NCBI GenBank assembly: GCA_003008705.1
Contig: PDUO01000003.1
Location: 1,062,793 to 1,126,792 of the forward strand
DNA from: Pezicula radicicola
Taxonomy: Eukaryota; Ascomycota; Leotiomycetes; Helotiales; Dermateaceae
Direction: 5' to 3'
Length of the DNA: 64,000 bases
The position numbers and the translations under genes are program-made. Below are positions 1 to 11,962 of this stretch, piece by piece (positions within the stretch are counted from its first letter, which is position 1; every line of letters starts with the position of its first letter). The notes under the pieces were generated by a model. It had not been told where the DNA came from, searched no databases, and worked only from the letters and a program-made list of their open reading frames with translations.

Positions 1-1004
1 CTGCTATCACAAAAGCTCTTAATGGAGCAAGCCTTCGGATGTTTGGAATTGGATTCTCACCGCATTTGATGGGAGGGAAAGGCCAATCCCCTCCTCAATT
101 ATACAGTCCCTTTCCAGCATTTCCAGCCCCACGACAAATCAGCGATGGCCGGCCCATAGGACCGATTGATGAAGACTCAAAGGCTGTTACGATCATCGAG
201 GAGTCTGCTACTCGTAGCGATGTCGTGTATGGCTTCGCAGAGGTCAAGTACAAGCAACTCATTCCATTAGCACCATCTATGGATCATGGTCTTGGAGGTC
301 CAGCCGGTGATAAGCCTGGGGAGTCCATGCAGGAAGATGACGGTTTGACTGTCGATGCTATTGTTGCTCTTTCAGAAGAAGCATTGGTATTATATGTAAA
401 GGCACTGTCCCTTCTCGCCAAGTCTATGGATATCGCTGCTCTTTGGTGGAGCCGAAGACAAGGTGGCACAATAATTAGTGGCGGGCATACCTCCAGGAAT
501 GACTCAGCGGTCGCAGCGGGCAACCGAATTAACAGCGCAGTCCAGTGGGTCCGCAGCCGGTTCAACGAAGTTCTGGAAAAGGCAGAGTTTGTACGGCTCA
601 AGCTGATCGAAGCCCAGAAGCAACTCCCTGAAGATCATCCCGGCCATCCAAACAATCACACAAGTGCTTCTAGACTTGCTGGTGGCTCTTCTGGTGAGGT
701 TTTCTTGAGCTCAGGCATTACGGCGGAGAAATTGATGTATGATCGAGCTCTTGAGATGAGTCGGTCTGCTGCAGTCAACGAGATTGCTAATGAAGATCTC
801 CCTGGATGTGAAATATCCTATATAACCGCCATTAGAATGCTGGAAGCTGTTCTTGAAAATGATGACGAGGTTGTTCCTCAACGAAAACGAGCCTCGAGTC
901 TCAGAGATGAGTTAGACAGTAAGGCAGAGGATGGGACAACGATCAATGGCATTAATCTTGACGATAGGCAGGCGGTACAAAAAGGTAATAAGCTTTCTCC
1001 ATAG
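1..1004 (+). CDS. ATG1: Serine/threonine kinase Atg1, C-terminal part (5' end outside window)
   Basis: Atg1 is the kinase that starts autophagy, acting with Atg13 and Atg17 at the phagophore assembly site. The frame runs in from the left edge (first full codon at position 3) and stops at 1002-1004, so about 333 C-terminal residues are present and the kinase domain is outside the window. What remains is the proline-rich linker followed by the helical tandem-MIT region that binds Atg13: segments such as [40 protein letters not shown] and the end [19 protein letters not shown] are typical of fungal Atg1 C-termini. There is no intron in the visible part. The call rests on family recognition; the missing kinase half is what would settle it. 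Confidence 0.9.
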   Translation, partial: AITKALNGASLRMFGIGFSPHLMGGKGQSPPQLYSPFPAFPAPRQISDGRPIGPIDEDSKAVTIIEESATRSDVVYGFAEVKYKQLIPLAPSMDHGLGGPAGDKPGESMQEDDGLTVDAIVALSEEALVLYVKALSLLAKSMDIAALWWSRRQGGTIISGGHTSRNDSAVAAGNRINSAVQWVRSRFNEVLEKAEFVRLKLIEAQKQLPEDHPGHPNNHTSASRLAGGSSGEVFLSSGITAEKLMYDRALEMSRSAAVNEIANEDLPGCEISYITAIRMLEAVLENDDEVVPQRKRASSLRDELDSKAEDGTTINGINLDDRQAVQKGNKLSP

Positions 1005-2244
1005 CGTTAGCTGTGCCTAGGGGTTTTCTTGCACCATAGATAGATAATAAAATGCTAACTACTGATAGTACTATCAACCATTCGAGTACGCCTCCAGTCG
1101 TTAAGAAAGAAGATGGCTGTTATCGCTAAACATCAATCAACACAACCTTCCTCGCCTCGGCCGGCTAGCGTTGCCAGTGGTGGCACGACACCCACCATTG
1201 CGAGATCACCTCCTCAATGAGTGTCACGAACTTTAACGAAAAATCCTTTCAAGCATGAGCAATTAAGCGGGTTACCTCTTTCTATCGAGGCCACAGTCTG
1301 GACCTCTTGATCTGATAGCTACCATGGCGTCAGCTTTCATCATTGGCGTTCGGTTTCTCTTTCATCTCCATTGTCTATTGTTCAGAGTTCTCTTTCTCTT
1401 CTTCATTGTATCTCTTTCTTTTCTATTTGTGCAACTCAGGATTCGGCGCCTTTATGGGTTGGGTACTTGCAAATTTGACTATGGTAATTGGGGCATGGGA
1501 AATGGATTGGGGTATAGGGCTTAGGGGTCTCAGGCGTGCATTTGAAACGAAACTTTGTGAATACCCCTACTGCATGGACTTTGGCATTTGAACGACTCTT
1601 TCTCGAAGCAAGAGAAGACAAGGAGAGTGGCTGAATGAACGCGAGGTGGCCGGGGGGCCAACCCACAGCATTTGGATGAATGGCTTGAGCATATGGCATT
1701 GGGGTCACGTATGAATGGGGATTGGAGGGGGCATAGAAGAGCAAGCAGAATCGCGAGCAAATCACAAAGATTATTCATACCAGGTGTCAACAAGTGTTTG
1801 AGGAGAATGTTATTTATGATATGACAGATTTCTATACTTTGGACACTTTGATAGGCATAGCCATACATATCTAATTCACGATTTACTCTCTAGCCTACTA
1901 CTTACGTAGGTTGCTTTTGCAAGTGAGTTAAGGCAGTAAGTAGGTAGTCTGTAGTAGAGCCTTTAGTAGAGAAAGTTGTCTTGAATCAGGAGGTATAGTA
2001 CTAGAAGCCTAGAAGTATGAAGGCCAGCGTATGTATAGTTCTGCATATTAGTTAAATGCGTTGTTTTAAGTAGTGTTTTAGATTTGTACGAACCAATTTT
2101 CGCATGAGCTTATTTTCTAAAGACAAGTATCTTACAAGCTCACCACCCCCGCCACATGTAAACCAGCTTCCGCCTAATGCTGTAGAGCTTGATAAATTCA
2201 GAAAATGTGTTTTATGTGAGAGCTATTATTTCGCCACAAACAAA
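1005..2244. other. Convergent gap after ATG1
   Basis: The ATG1 and Zn-cluster genes end towards each other here. I see 3' untranslated sequence and AT-rich, pyrimidine-rich stretches. The short frames (for example 1324-1524 and 1436-1868 on opposite strands) overlap each other, lack a sensible start context and resemble nothing I know. No RNA gene or mobile element is visible. Confidence 0.5.
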
Positions 2245-4476
2245 TTACCTGCTATCTGCGGCCTGCCTCGGAAGTCCTGGCAATACAATCCTCAGTTTTC
2301 CTGAACCTAAGAGACGAGTTTCCTGCAACACAACTATTGCCTTGACGCAGGGAAACCAGTTGCCATTTGATACCTCCCTCTGAATTCCAGGGCAAAGAGT
2401 CACCAAAACTCGTCGGTCCGACAGGTTTTGATCGTCCTCCCAAGGAACGTTATCTTTCAAACGATGGATATTTGGATCGAACTTTGCTCCGAAGCCGGAC
2501 CAAATTTCCAACCAATTTCCACTGTACGCACCAATTTTGGTATAAACTTGATTTGCAAGAGTAGCCATGACTACATGGCTTCCTTGAGTATTGGTTTCAC
2601 CGCCATTATCCCCGGCAACGATGGCTATAGTCAGAAACTCAGAGTTAGTTTACTTGTTCTGTTAAAACATCGGGAGTAATCCGAGCATGATTTAGGAGCA
2701 ATGAGTAAATTCGACCTAGAAGAGGCAAATTTACTTCGTGGACTTGAAACTTACGAAACATAGCCTGGTTGAGGTACATAACATCTCCGTCCACCTTCTG
2801 GTTTATCTGTTCTTGAAATTCTTTGGTCTTCAATTGTTTTATTCGGCGGCTTTGAAAAATCATGTCGGTTACTGTCGGGCTTGTGCCTATATTGCAGTTA
2901 GTTGATGTCGACGCACTAGTTGATTTTCTTACTGGACAAAAGTTCCTCCCTCCAAGCAGTTTCGTCCTGAAATGACGATGGGGCTCTAAATACCATATTT
3001 CGTACTTGTATTGCTAATACAGCCTGAATCAGATGCTCATAATCCATAGTCTGCAACTGGTGTTGTCGGAGTTGATCGTTGATGTCTATGCCTGTAGATA
3101 CAACAAAAATCTCTCTGTCCGTAAAGGGGGAGTTAGCAATTACATCTTCTGTAGGAAATTTGGAGTTGTTGCTTCCGAGACATGTCTTGAGAGAAAACGT
3201 CTTGAAAGGGTATGTCTCAAGAGGAACTCCTCTTAGAATACTCCTGAATGGGAATGAAAGTGCTCCCCCTATACGTACTTCAAGACTTGTAAAAGCGGTT
3301 GTTGCGGGTTGTTTAACTCCAACGCTTTCAGTTTCCCTTGTAAGAAGCCAATGCGCTTTGCTTCATTGCGCATGCGCAGAGTGTATTGCTTTGCCACGGA
3401 CGCTATTTGTGTGAACAGTTCTTCCAAAACCTCGTCAGCTAAGACGTCACGTCCGTACAATGTCGGCATAGACTTGGCGAGTGCTTGTGTAATTCCTTGG
3501 TGGTCATGGGGCAGAGGGATTGCGGGGTTTTGGTTTGGCCTTGGCCATGGGTGGACCACATCATTTGATAACTCGTCCTCTTCCAAATAAGTCCCTTTCC
3601 CCCATGGCGGATTTGCGGCTGGCTGCAACGCAACTTGGTTACGAGCGTGTGGGATTGAATCTCCCTCCAGCACAGTCGGCTTTTCCGGCTCTCCATATTG
3701 TGGTACCTTGACTCTAATCAGTTTGTTGAGCTTCAATTTGGGACCGCAAGCACACACCTCGTCATTTTTGCTACTGCGCGCACTATCTGCCGGCGCTTTG
3801 AACGCCTCGCTGAACGTTTCCGACTCCGCATATGTGTTTATCTTTCTTCGCTTGCTCTGCGAAGAATGAGGTTTGTTGAAGACGCAGTCCTCTTCTTTGA
3901 GGCAATAGCTGCAGCTACCACTTTGAATTGTTTTGTGGCAGATGAGTAGAGCTTTTTGGCATGGTATACATGACCTCCGAAGTTCTTGAACTAGTGGCCG
4001 TAGTTCTGCTCTGTATGGGGATTTTAGATCGTATGATCCAGCATGGAAGCCAGTGGGCATTTCAGCGTGACGCTGCTTATGTGGCGTAAAAAGAGAGATT
4101 CTCACTACTTTCTCCTCGTCCTCTGTCAATGGACGACGTAAAATAGCAAGAGCAGCGGATTGGCTTTTGCCAGGAATACCAACGTCTCTCGAATCCATTG
4201 CGCTTACTGCGACGCAGTTAGCCAGTATATTTGGTGTTCCTGATCGATTTTGTTGATCTCACCTTCCACGCGAGGGCGGGGTTGCTTGTCGTTGGATACG
4301 TCTTTGTTGCTGGGCGTTGTTTTCCTCTTCTTAGAATTTCTTTCGATCCCGACGAAACCTTCTGATGATGCTGTATCGTAGTCAATGCTTGAAAAGCTTG
4401 ATTCATGAATGGTGTCCATATTGCTCCAGTTTCTGCTCCCGGTGGCGTTGCTCGCGCAGCTTCTAGCTAGAAGCAC
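2245..4476 (-). CDS. Unknown protein with a Zn2Cys6-like cysteine cluster (five exons)
   Basis: I join exons 4263-4476, 3279-4206, 2933-3231, 2755-2886 and 2245-2624; the total of 1953 nt closes to 650 residues. Introns have GTGAGA, GTACGT, GTAAGA and GTAAGT donors, and CTAAC boxes before most acceptors. The second intron could end at 3232 (47 nt) or 3244 (35 nt), both in frame; 47 nt is more usual. Around residue 151 lies C-x2-C-x6-C-x8-C-x2-C-x5-C, close to the fungal binuclear zinc cluster, but the last spacing is one short and the basic stretch after the second Cys is weak. A Lys/Arg patch (NSKKRKTTPS) near the N-terminus suggests a nuclear protein. The start at 4476 is the first ATG; one at 4419 is also possible. 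A transcription-factor role is inference only. Confidence 0.65.
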
Positions 4477-4886
4477 ATTCGCGAAGCTTTAATGTACTCT
4501 AGGTACCTAGGCGGTGGTGTAGGTAATAGGTAAGGTAAACCAGGTAAGTACAGCCTCAAGGTGTGGTGAAATGAAATCCGGAAGGAGGTACATGATCCCA
4601 CACGTGATTAAGCAGAACTACCTACTCTCAGCCAACCACTCTTCCACTTCGCTGCTAGAATGAAACAGGCAGACAATTACCTTCCAGTTCTCTTCCACTT
4701 TCTTTCCAGCCCCTTTACCTACTATCCGCGCATAAATTTCCTGACGTCCTCTTTTCACTTTTGACCAGCGAGCAGCCAGTCTGACCATCCACCATCATCG
4801 CCTTTCCAAGAAGCTTACTAGCCCACTGAGCGACAGATATCAGTGCCTATCCACAATCACCAATATCCTCGCTGCCGTACGCAAAG
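4477..4886. promoter_or_regulatory. Shared divergent promoter region
   Basis: This 410-bp gap separates the start of the Zn-cluster gene (minus strand) from the start of the Hsp70-like gene (plus strand). It holds a CACGTG E-box at 4601-4606, a CRE-like TGACGTC at about 4742 and runs of GGTA near 4500-4550. I cannot tell which gene these sites serve. Confidence 0.4.
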
Positions 4887-7800
4887 ATGCCTAAGCGCAA
4901 GGCGGGTGGCCAGCCACCAGAAGGTAGAAAGCAGATCCACCAACCCTCTTTCAATGGCTAATACTAATACTGCTTTGTTTACTAGATCCCCGCGCACGCG
5001 AGCCACCACAGCATCAAAGCAAGAGAAGGCTGGTCATTGGCATTGATACTGGAACGACTCGGTATGTCAAGGTCCCTCACATATTCCCCTTTATCTGAAA
5101 GTCTTTGGAGTCAAGATCTGTTCCTGATACCACCTATGATGGAGGAAGAAAACTGACCGCGACTCTTCGGACTATAGGTATGTTGTTGCATGGGCTGTCT
5201 ATGCTGCCGAGGATGGTCATAATCCAGAAAATCCCACCGATGTAGACATTGCGAAAATTCGGCTTTTCAAGGAGTGGCTTGGGTCTTACGCGGAGAACAA
5301 TAGCTCAGGACCACAGCATGGCTTTTACCCACCGAGTGCTTTGCTTTACGATAAATCAACCGGGATGGCAACCACAGGACATGAAATGATGGCAATTGTA
5401 CAACAGAAGTATCCAAAGGTTGACTTCGGCCGTTACTTTCTTCTTTGGAAACTTATATTTCACGACCACATGGGCGACACAACTACAAAGAGAATCCAAG
5501 AGCACATCACACAGAAGTTGAAAACTCTGGGCAAGACCAAAGAGGACCTAGTGAAAGACTGGGTAGGTTTTCTCCTTCGCCGTACAATCTGTAAGGATGC
5601 CACAGGATCTATCAAGATGGAGTCAATTTTAGGGGAGCCTCTCAGCAATTTTGATGTTCAGATCGTTGTCACGGTACCACCAGGACGCGGAGTGATTGAC
5701 CACACAGCCATTTTCAATGCCTACGTGCAACAACAGATCAAAGCTCATCAAGTATTTCTGGTTTCGGAGCCAGAAGCTATGTTCCGCTACTGGGTGGCAC
5801 TTATGTCCAAAGAGCATCACTGGGAGGTAAGTCTACAGGCCTACCGAATACACGCCTATAAAAACACTAACATACATTATACAGACTGGCAAGACTTATC
5901 GTGCGTATTCTCAATTTTCTGATTCTCTATCCCAGATCGTTACGCGTGCTGTAACATGTCTTCGAAATGTGCCAACAAGTGTATGAGTCTCTTAATTCAT
6001 GAATTTACGCAAAGCAACTCACTTGATTTAACTAACTCGTCTCGGCTTCAGAAGAGATCATGAAATCAAGCGCTTCATGAACTCATCGACGCAGATGTGT
6101 CTATTCTTGAGACATGTCCTGTTATCTTTTAAACTCTTTCTAAAGGAGTTGATGCTAACGCTGCAGTTCTAAACAGTGGTTGCAGATGGTGGAGGTGGAA
6201 CTTGTGTAAGTCATATGCTTGTTGGCAAGTTATGCAGAAACTAATCTTCTTGGTAAGTGTTGGGTTAGGTATCGTCTAGTTCGTCTTAATCCGCCAGGTT
6301 TCGTACAAGAATGCGCAAGTACAAGTAGGTTTGTAATATTCTGTATATCTTACGTATATTAATGCCCTTTTAGGTATTGTCTGTGGCTCAGAAACAATAT
6401 CAGACGACTTCGCGCAACTTGCAGATGCGAGGCTTCCACAAAACTACCGTGACCGGAATTGGGTTCTGAATCGAATGAGGCATAATTTTGATAAGGATTG
6501 CAAACATATGTTTGGCAATAATTCGTTGGAACTTGACTACTATGATGATCTCACTGAGATTAAATTTGAATAGTAAGTCTGATTGAGCACCCGTTGCTGC
6601 TTCAAACTCACTCTGCACAGCAGAGAAATAGCGCAGTGTTTCGAACACTGTGCTAGCAGGCTTGTCAAAGGCACTGAGTATCAATTGAAACAAGTCGGAC
6701 GACCAACAGACGTAAGTAGTGCAATCTCACTTGATGGGTACCTATTGCTAATAGAAAACTCTTAAGTATATCATAGTTGGTGGCGGATTGTTTGCGAACC
6801 CTTTCGTTTTAGGCAAAGTGCAGAGCGCCTTTCGAAATATGTCAACCATTATTGAAGTAGAGAATGAGTGAGTCTCAGCAATACTGCATGAAGATTTGGT
6901 TTTACTGATACCCCTAATAGCAAACAGCACGTTGCTAAAGGTGCTGTGTTGACTCGTGTAACCTCCGAATTCAAGAACTTTGTTGTAGCACGCACTCCAC
7001 CTCTAAGCCATGCCGTTATCACTTTCGTCTCAGTCGACGACTCAATCAAAACTTCCCCGCAGTATAAGTATCTGCGTACGTATACCGATCCACAAAATGG
7101 ATTTGAATATTATGAAGCAGCCCAATGGCTTGCAAAGCAAGTAAGATAGTTTTTTTTTACCAAAAACTTGCGCTTGCTACCTATACTAAAATACTCAGAC
7201 CCAAGAAGTTCCCACAGCGTACGAACTTGCATCAGAATCCACCTATGTTACTGCCAGGACGCGGGGCATAGAGTTAGAATCTCCCGAACTTGACTTCGTA
7301 GAGCGGATTATCAGCGTTGATTACAACCCCGGCAATGCTAGATTCACGCCACTGGGGAAGAACGGGGAGACTTTGATAGACAATGATGGCAATCCAGGTA
7401 AATTGGTCTTAGCACGTTCCTTCCGCTTCGATTACTGATTCTCCTTTACAAAATAGTTGGAGGAACGTTCAAGGAAGTCACCCCTATCTACTGGAACCCC
7501 CAAAAGCTTGGAATAGAACTACAGAACCTCGAATACGTCTCAAAGACCAAGAAACGCGAGGGCTACAGGGTGATTCGATATTCTATCCAACTGCGATGCG
7601 AAGTAACACACACCAATTACTGCATCAAAGCCTGGGCAGAGCACAGTAAAACCAAGAATAAGAGAAGGCACGGGGTGCAACGAGTGGTTTTCTCCGAATC
7701 TGTTCGCTCTATCCCTCTATTATCAACCCAGAACCTCTCTGAGAGTCTCGATGCGGGGTTTAAGTTAGGAAGTGGGATTCCTGGATCTGATTCTGATTCT

Positions 7801-8100
7801 GAAGAGGACGAACCCAATGTTTATCTTGAACCGCCATCGCCTAGACGCTCTGCCACCAAGTCGCCATGGTCGAAGCGCCGTAAGGAGGGATTAGAAATAG
7901 AAAGATCCGGCCAGCTTTCTCGCGCAAGAAGAGCACTTGAGCTAAGCACAGTAAGTTTCCCCCTCAAAAAATGGCCACATAATTGACAGACAATACAGAT
8001 GCACCCTGTACAATCTTCCCCTAAGTCGATGTCACCTCTTCCCGACATTAAAAATGAGGATTTTGCCAACACAATCTTTAATACTCAAAGTCTCGACTGA
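4887..8100 (+). CDS. Hsp70-like ATPase (actin-like fold, HSPA12-type), 13 exons
   Basis: Exons that close in phase are 4887-4923, 4986-5061, 5178-5826, 5885-5900, 6177-6203, 6298-6324, 6374-6572, 6621-6711, 6767-6867, 6921-7140, 7199-7397, 7457-7950 and 7999-8100, giving 745 residues. LVIGIDTGTT near residue 29 is the phosphate-1 loop of the actin/Hsp70 ATPase fold, TYLVADGGGGT is phosphate-2, and IVGGGLFANP resembles the adenosine motif. No classical Hsp70 substrate domain follows; the C-terminus is acidic then basic (Ser/Asp-rich near residue 660, RRKE-type residues after). Such HSPA12-like paralogs are common in filamentous fungi and their clients are unknown. The phosphate-2 region is awkward: a coding-looking stretch at 6269-6297 can only be included by a one-base frameshift. 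Intron 5901-6176 carries a copy of a dispersed repeat. Confidence 0.8.
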
Positions 8101-8986
8101 AGATATCTGATGCAGCGGACTATCTCACTCCCTTGCTATATGCCGCTGGCTGTAGACTGATATGTAAGCAGACAATATTCTCCATTGCCTGGGTTAGCTA
8201 CCGGGAAGACGCTTACTAGAAATGAAGAGCTGATTGAAATTTGCGATGTTTCGGAGGAGCTTAGTTCTTGGAACTAGGGTAATCAGCAATCAAAAATCTA
8301 GTTGGTGTGGATGTGTGTTCAAAAAAAAATAAAAAAATTCTTAGCGTCGCTTACTCGTAGCTATCAAAGTTATCAACATTGTCTGTGTTATGTATTAAAT
8401 GGATAAGTATTTTCTTTCAAATAAGCGGAAAGTAAATCCTCCTGCTGTGTGTAGTGCTTTGTAAGATATTGCCTTATACGGAGGTACAGAACCTACGTTT
8501 TGTCTCACCGCTTCGGTTTCTGCCACGCAAAATGTGGCTACAGCGCAAGTTATAGGGTATGCTAGCATTCCCCTACAAAGCGGTGAGACAAAACCTACGT
8601 CCTAGTTTTAAAGAAGAGATCGCGCTTTTTGAAGTCCAACTAGTTCGTACAGTACCTATTTGAAAATTTACGGAAGGAAAGTTACTTAGTAACACCATTT
8701 TGGGAAGCGTTCGCCGCTTGCAACGAATCAACTAAAGGTAGTATCTGACGTCACGTGCATTGATACAGCCCAACCTAATCTCCAGATTGTTTCGAGTCGA
8801 GTCGCATTCTTGCAACAACCCCGGATTGCGAACGTCGTGCGATTTGTTTATGTCTTCACTTTGCTGACTAGCGATTGGATGTACCTGCATTGCTGGAGCG
8901 TATTCTCACCGTCTTAATATCATCGTTCAGCTTCCAATGACTTAGGATCGTAGATCACCTCGCAACATTCCTATCTAACACTCACG
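8101..8986. promoter_or_regulatory. Gap with small inverted-repeat element and a CRE/E-box
   Basis: The left part is 3' flank of the Hsp70-like gene. An inverted repeat sits at 8491-8600 (listed separately). About 235 bp before the next ATG is an overlapping perfect CRE palindrome TGACGTCA (8746-8753) and E-box CACGTG (8752-8757), a plausible bZIP or bHLH site for the gene at 8987. Confidence 0.45.
8491..8600. repeat. Small terminal-inverted-repeat element (MITE-like)
   Basis: The arm GTTTTGTCTCACCGCTT (8497-8513) is repeated exactly in inverse at 8578-8594. Extended outward to about 23 bp, the arms differ at two bases. The unit is about 110 bp and non-coding. I found no second copy in the window and no clear target-site duplication, so calling it a transposon derivative is inference. 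Confidence 0.55.
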
Positions 8987-10315
8987 ATGGCACCTCTTCT
9001 TGAGGATCCTCGAATCAGACAGACTTGGAACCAGTTTTCGCAAAACGCCGAATCTGCAACTGAATCTGCTGCCGCGGGCATCTGGACGTTTCAGCATGCA
9101 TACATAAATCCGTGCGTATCATCCATCTCGTCCGCCTTCCAGCAATGTACCGGCCACTGCTTTCCTGATCGCGAGGAAAACGCACGTAGAAGGGAAAGAC
9201 GTCGGACAAGAGGGCGTGCGGAATTGAGTTTCGATTTCTACGATGACTGGGATGATGACGATGGTATGGGAACTGGCGGGTTGTTGGGAGGCTGGGGGAA
9301 TGATGAGCTGGACCGTTTGTTGGCTGGCAGCGGATCGCATAGTGGTGGAGGGGATGGCATTGATCAGGCGCCCAGGAGGAAGAGAGGGATGAGTTACGGT
9401 ACGAGAGGAACAAGAAGGAAGAGTCTGGACCCCGACCCGACTGTCATACCGAGCACGAGCGCGTTGGGGTTCTTAGGACGGCTGCCGTGGAAACTAGGAG
9501 GTACATTAAGATATAAACCAAGCGCAGCAGATCTACAAGAGCACCCTGGGGGGCTACGTGGAGAGTACCAAGAGGATGAAGCTGAACCGCTCATGCCAGA
9601 TGATCATAGTGGGGATGAGAGGGCACGAGACAAAGGACACAGCAGAAAGAGATCGTCCACTACAAGTTCTGGCGAAACGACCGATTCGTTCCGGTCAAGA
9701 GGTGATTTATTTCCAAGCGATGGAGAAGATGATGCTGTACCCTTGGACGATGAGTTTGCAATGGCGTTGGAAAGAAGGGGGACACTGTCAGGCGCAGACG
9801 ACCGCAGCAGTGGGAAGACACGAAGCAGCAAGGGCAAACGTCCGGCTGCGGCTCGAGGGCTATCGAGGAACTTGTCGAGTGGCTCTCAATCGTTTAAGAA
9901 CGTGCGGCCATCGATGGGAGGTCAGCAAGCAAGTTCGAGGGCATCACTTCCTTCCCTAGATGGCGAGCTGTCATCACCACCAGACATGATTGAGACACCG
10001 TCGTTGACAGATTTGCAGCAAGAAGAGGAAAGGATACGTGTGGAGGAAGATGGTGAAATAGAAAGGAAGAGGCAGGCAGCTATTAGATTGGCACAAGAAC
10101 GAGGACTTCATGCAAAGGACTTCGTTGAAGAACCTGTGTCGGAGGTCAAGCATGATGTGTCTCCGACGGAAGAAACATCGGAGCCCACGACTCCAAGCAA
10201 GAAACAGAAGAATGAGGATGTCCAGGATAGTAGGAGCGAGGAGGTGACAGCGGAACCGAGGGAAACAGACCCAAAGGATGATTTTGTGCCTGCAAGGTTA
10301 CCGCATTTTGGTTGA
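8987..10315 (+). CDS. Unknown acidic low-complexity protein, 442 aa
   Basis: This is a single-exon gene with ATG at 8987. The N-terminal 60 residues look folded (WNQFSQNAESATESAAAGI, with three cysteines around residues 45-58). The rest is rich in Asp, Glu, Ser, Arg and Gly with no domain I recognise: DDWDDDDG near residue 88, basic RRKRG and SRKRSS patches that could be nuclear signals or phosphorylation sites, and a charged, probably helical stretch near residues 345-380. I see no signal peptide and no membrane helix. The length and even codon use argue for a real gene. It is convergent with the nitronate monooxygenase gene downstream. No function can be assigned. Confidence 0.75.
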   Translation: MAPLLEDPRIRQTWNQFSQNAESATESAAAGIWTFQHAYINPCVSSISSAFQQCTGHCFPDREENARRRERRRTRGRAELSFDFYDDWDDDDGMGTGGLLGGWGNDELDRLLAGSGSHSGGGDGIDQAPRRKRGMSYGTRGTRRKSLDPDPTVIPSTSALGFLGRLPWKLGGTLRYKPSAADLQEHPGGLRGEYQEDEAEPLMPDDHSGDERARDKGHSRKRSSTTSSGETTDSFRSRGDLFPSDGEDDAVPLDDEFAMALERRGTLSGADDRSSGKTRSSKGKRPAAARGLSRNLSSGSQSFKNVRPSMGGQQASSRASLPSLDGELSSPPDMIETPSLTDLQQEEERIRVEEDGEIERKRQAAIRLAQERGLHAKDFVEEPVSEVKHDVSPTEETSEPTTPSKKQKNEDVQDSRSEEVTAEPRETDPKDDFVPARLPHFG

Positions 10316-10525
10316 GCTAAAGTTCTTGGTTATTTCCCACAGTTTGCCTTTATTTTTTGAGCACTGTGTTAGGGTTTGCAGAGGGGAGGGGTTTGGCGTT
10401 ATATATACGCATGCGAAGCGCTCGTCATGCTGTTTGCTGGGATATTGTTTATGTTGTTAATAATTGATTTTAATTCTGATTCAGGGATGAAGATAGCTTC
10501 TACTGTTCATCGCCTTTCCGTTTCC

Positions 10526-11640
10526 TCATATCTTACTTCTGTAGAACCCTAGATAAGACTGGCCCTGCCTTAGCATTGCCGCGGCCTCAACTACCATATC
10601 ATCTACAATCTCTCCGGCAGGCTTAATATCCTTAATAACGCCTGCAACTTGGCCCATAAGATGTGGGATGTCAAAATCCACACCTTCGTTCATATCATGT
10701 TCCAGAGGCGTGATGCCCTTGTCAGTTAATTCCTTAATCTTCTCCGGCTGAGCTTCCCAAGCATCAATATACTCATTTCTCTTGACTCTCAAAGGTCTTC
10801 CACTGATAACCAGAGTCCTCAGCGTATCCTCGAAGCTTGCAGACACAACAGCCTCCTTATGCGCCTGCGAGCATCCTGCCTCGGTGCTAGCAACAAATCT
10901 TGTACCTACCCATACTCCATGGGCACCTTGCATCAAACTACTCGCCAAACTCCTTCCATTATATATACCGCCAGCGGCAACCACCAAAGCCGTCTGACCC
11001 TTCAGTAGTTTCGGTCTATATTTCCTCGCTACATCGACAACAGCGGGAACTAAGACTGAATTAGGAATGTCGCCAGTATGGCCACCTACACCAAGGTTTA
11101 GCTCCCGTAATGTCTTATCATTCAGAAATACTGAATCGACTTACCTCCCTCTCCGCCCTGAGCGCAAACAATATCTACGCCAGCATCCAACGCCTTCTTC
11201 GCATGTTTCGGCGCCCCCACCATATTCATGATCAAAATTCCCGCCTCATGTAACCTCTCAATAACATGCGGAGGCGGAATACCCACTGCACTAATGAATA
11301 ACTTCGCGCCCTCTTCAATCGTCACATCAATCAATTGATCTAATTGTCCATTCGTATAATCGTGATTCGTCTTTCGTGCTCCATCGCCTACTTTGGGAAG
11401 TGCGAGATCTACACCGAATGACAAGGATGGTGAGTTTAGATTGGCTTTGAGCTCGTGGATGATGTCGCGTAGTTGTTGTGGTGTATAACCTAATCCTCCA
11501 ATACTTCCTAGACCGCCGGCGTTGGATACTGCTGCTGCTAGGGGCCCGCCGGATGTACGGGCCATACCAGCGAGGAGTATTGGATGCTTTATATTTAGGA
11601 GAGTCGTGAGGGGTGTGGTGATGGGGCCTTGGTTTGCCAT
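10526..11640 (-). CDS. Nitronate monooxygenase (2-nitropropane dioxygenase family)
   Basis: The enzyme uses FMN to oxidise alkyl nitronates, such as propionate-3-nitronate, to carbonyl compounds and nitrite. Exons are 11145-11640 and 10526-11085 with a 59-nt intron; the product is 351 residues. Seen directly: the N-terminal PILLAGMARTSGGPLAAAVS, the glycine-rich AQGGEGGGHTGD that spans the splice site (the family's AQG-x-EAGGH flavin site), VVAAGGI and GVWVGTRFVAS, which line the phosphate-binding end of the TIM barrel. No signal peptide is seen, so it is probably cytosolic, with mitochondrial placement not excluded. A second, clearly different member lies at 62506-63570. Confidence 0.9.
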
Positions 11641-11962
11641 CGTTAGAAGTTTGATTGTTTTGTGTTTTTAAATTGTTACAATGCGATTGTTATCAGTATC
11701 GAAATATTGAAATGTTAGGAAGGTTACAACAACGTCTTTATGTACACTAAGAAGTGAGGAGATGTGGAACTTTAAAACATGTCGTTGCGAGCTGACAGCT
11801 CTCTTAAATTACTGTACTGAGGTGTAGATCCTGGTGCTCGCTTGCGGTTCCTGAGCTGTGTGGGGAAATGGAATGCCGAGGTTCTCCAGATTTACTGGGG
11901 TATGGTGTTGAAGCTGGGAAACAAACACGTGTTTGATGTTTGTTGCGACGTCAATTATGTTA

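Noticed and set aside
1324..1868. Several overlapping short frames after ATG1
   Set aside because: They lie on both strands of the same AT/pyrimidine-rich sequence and look like chance openings.
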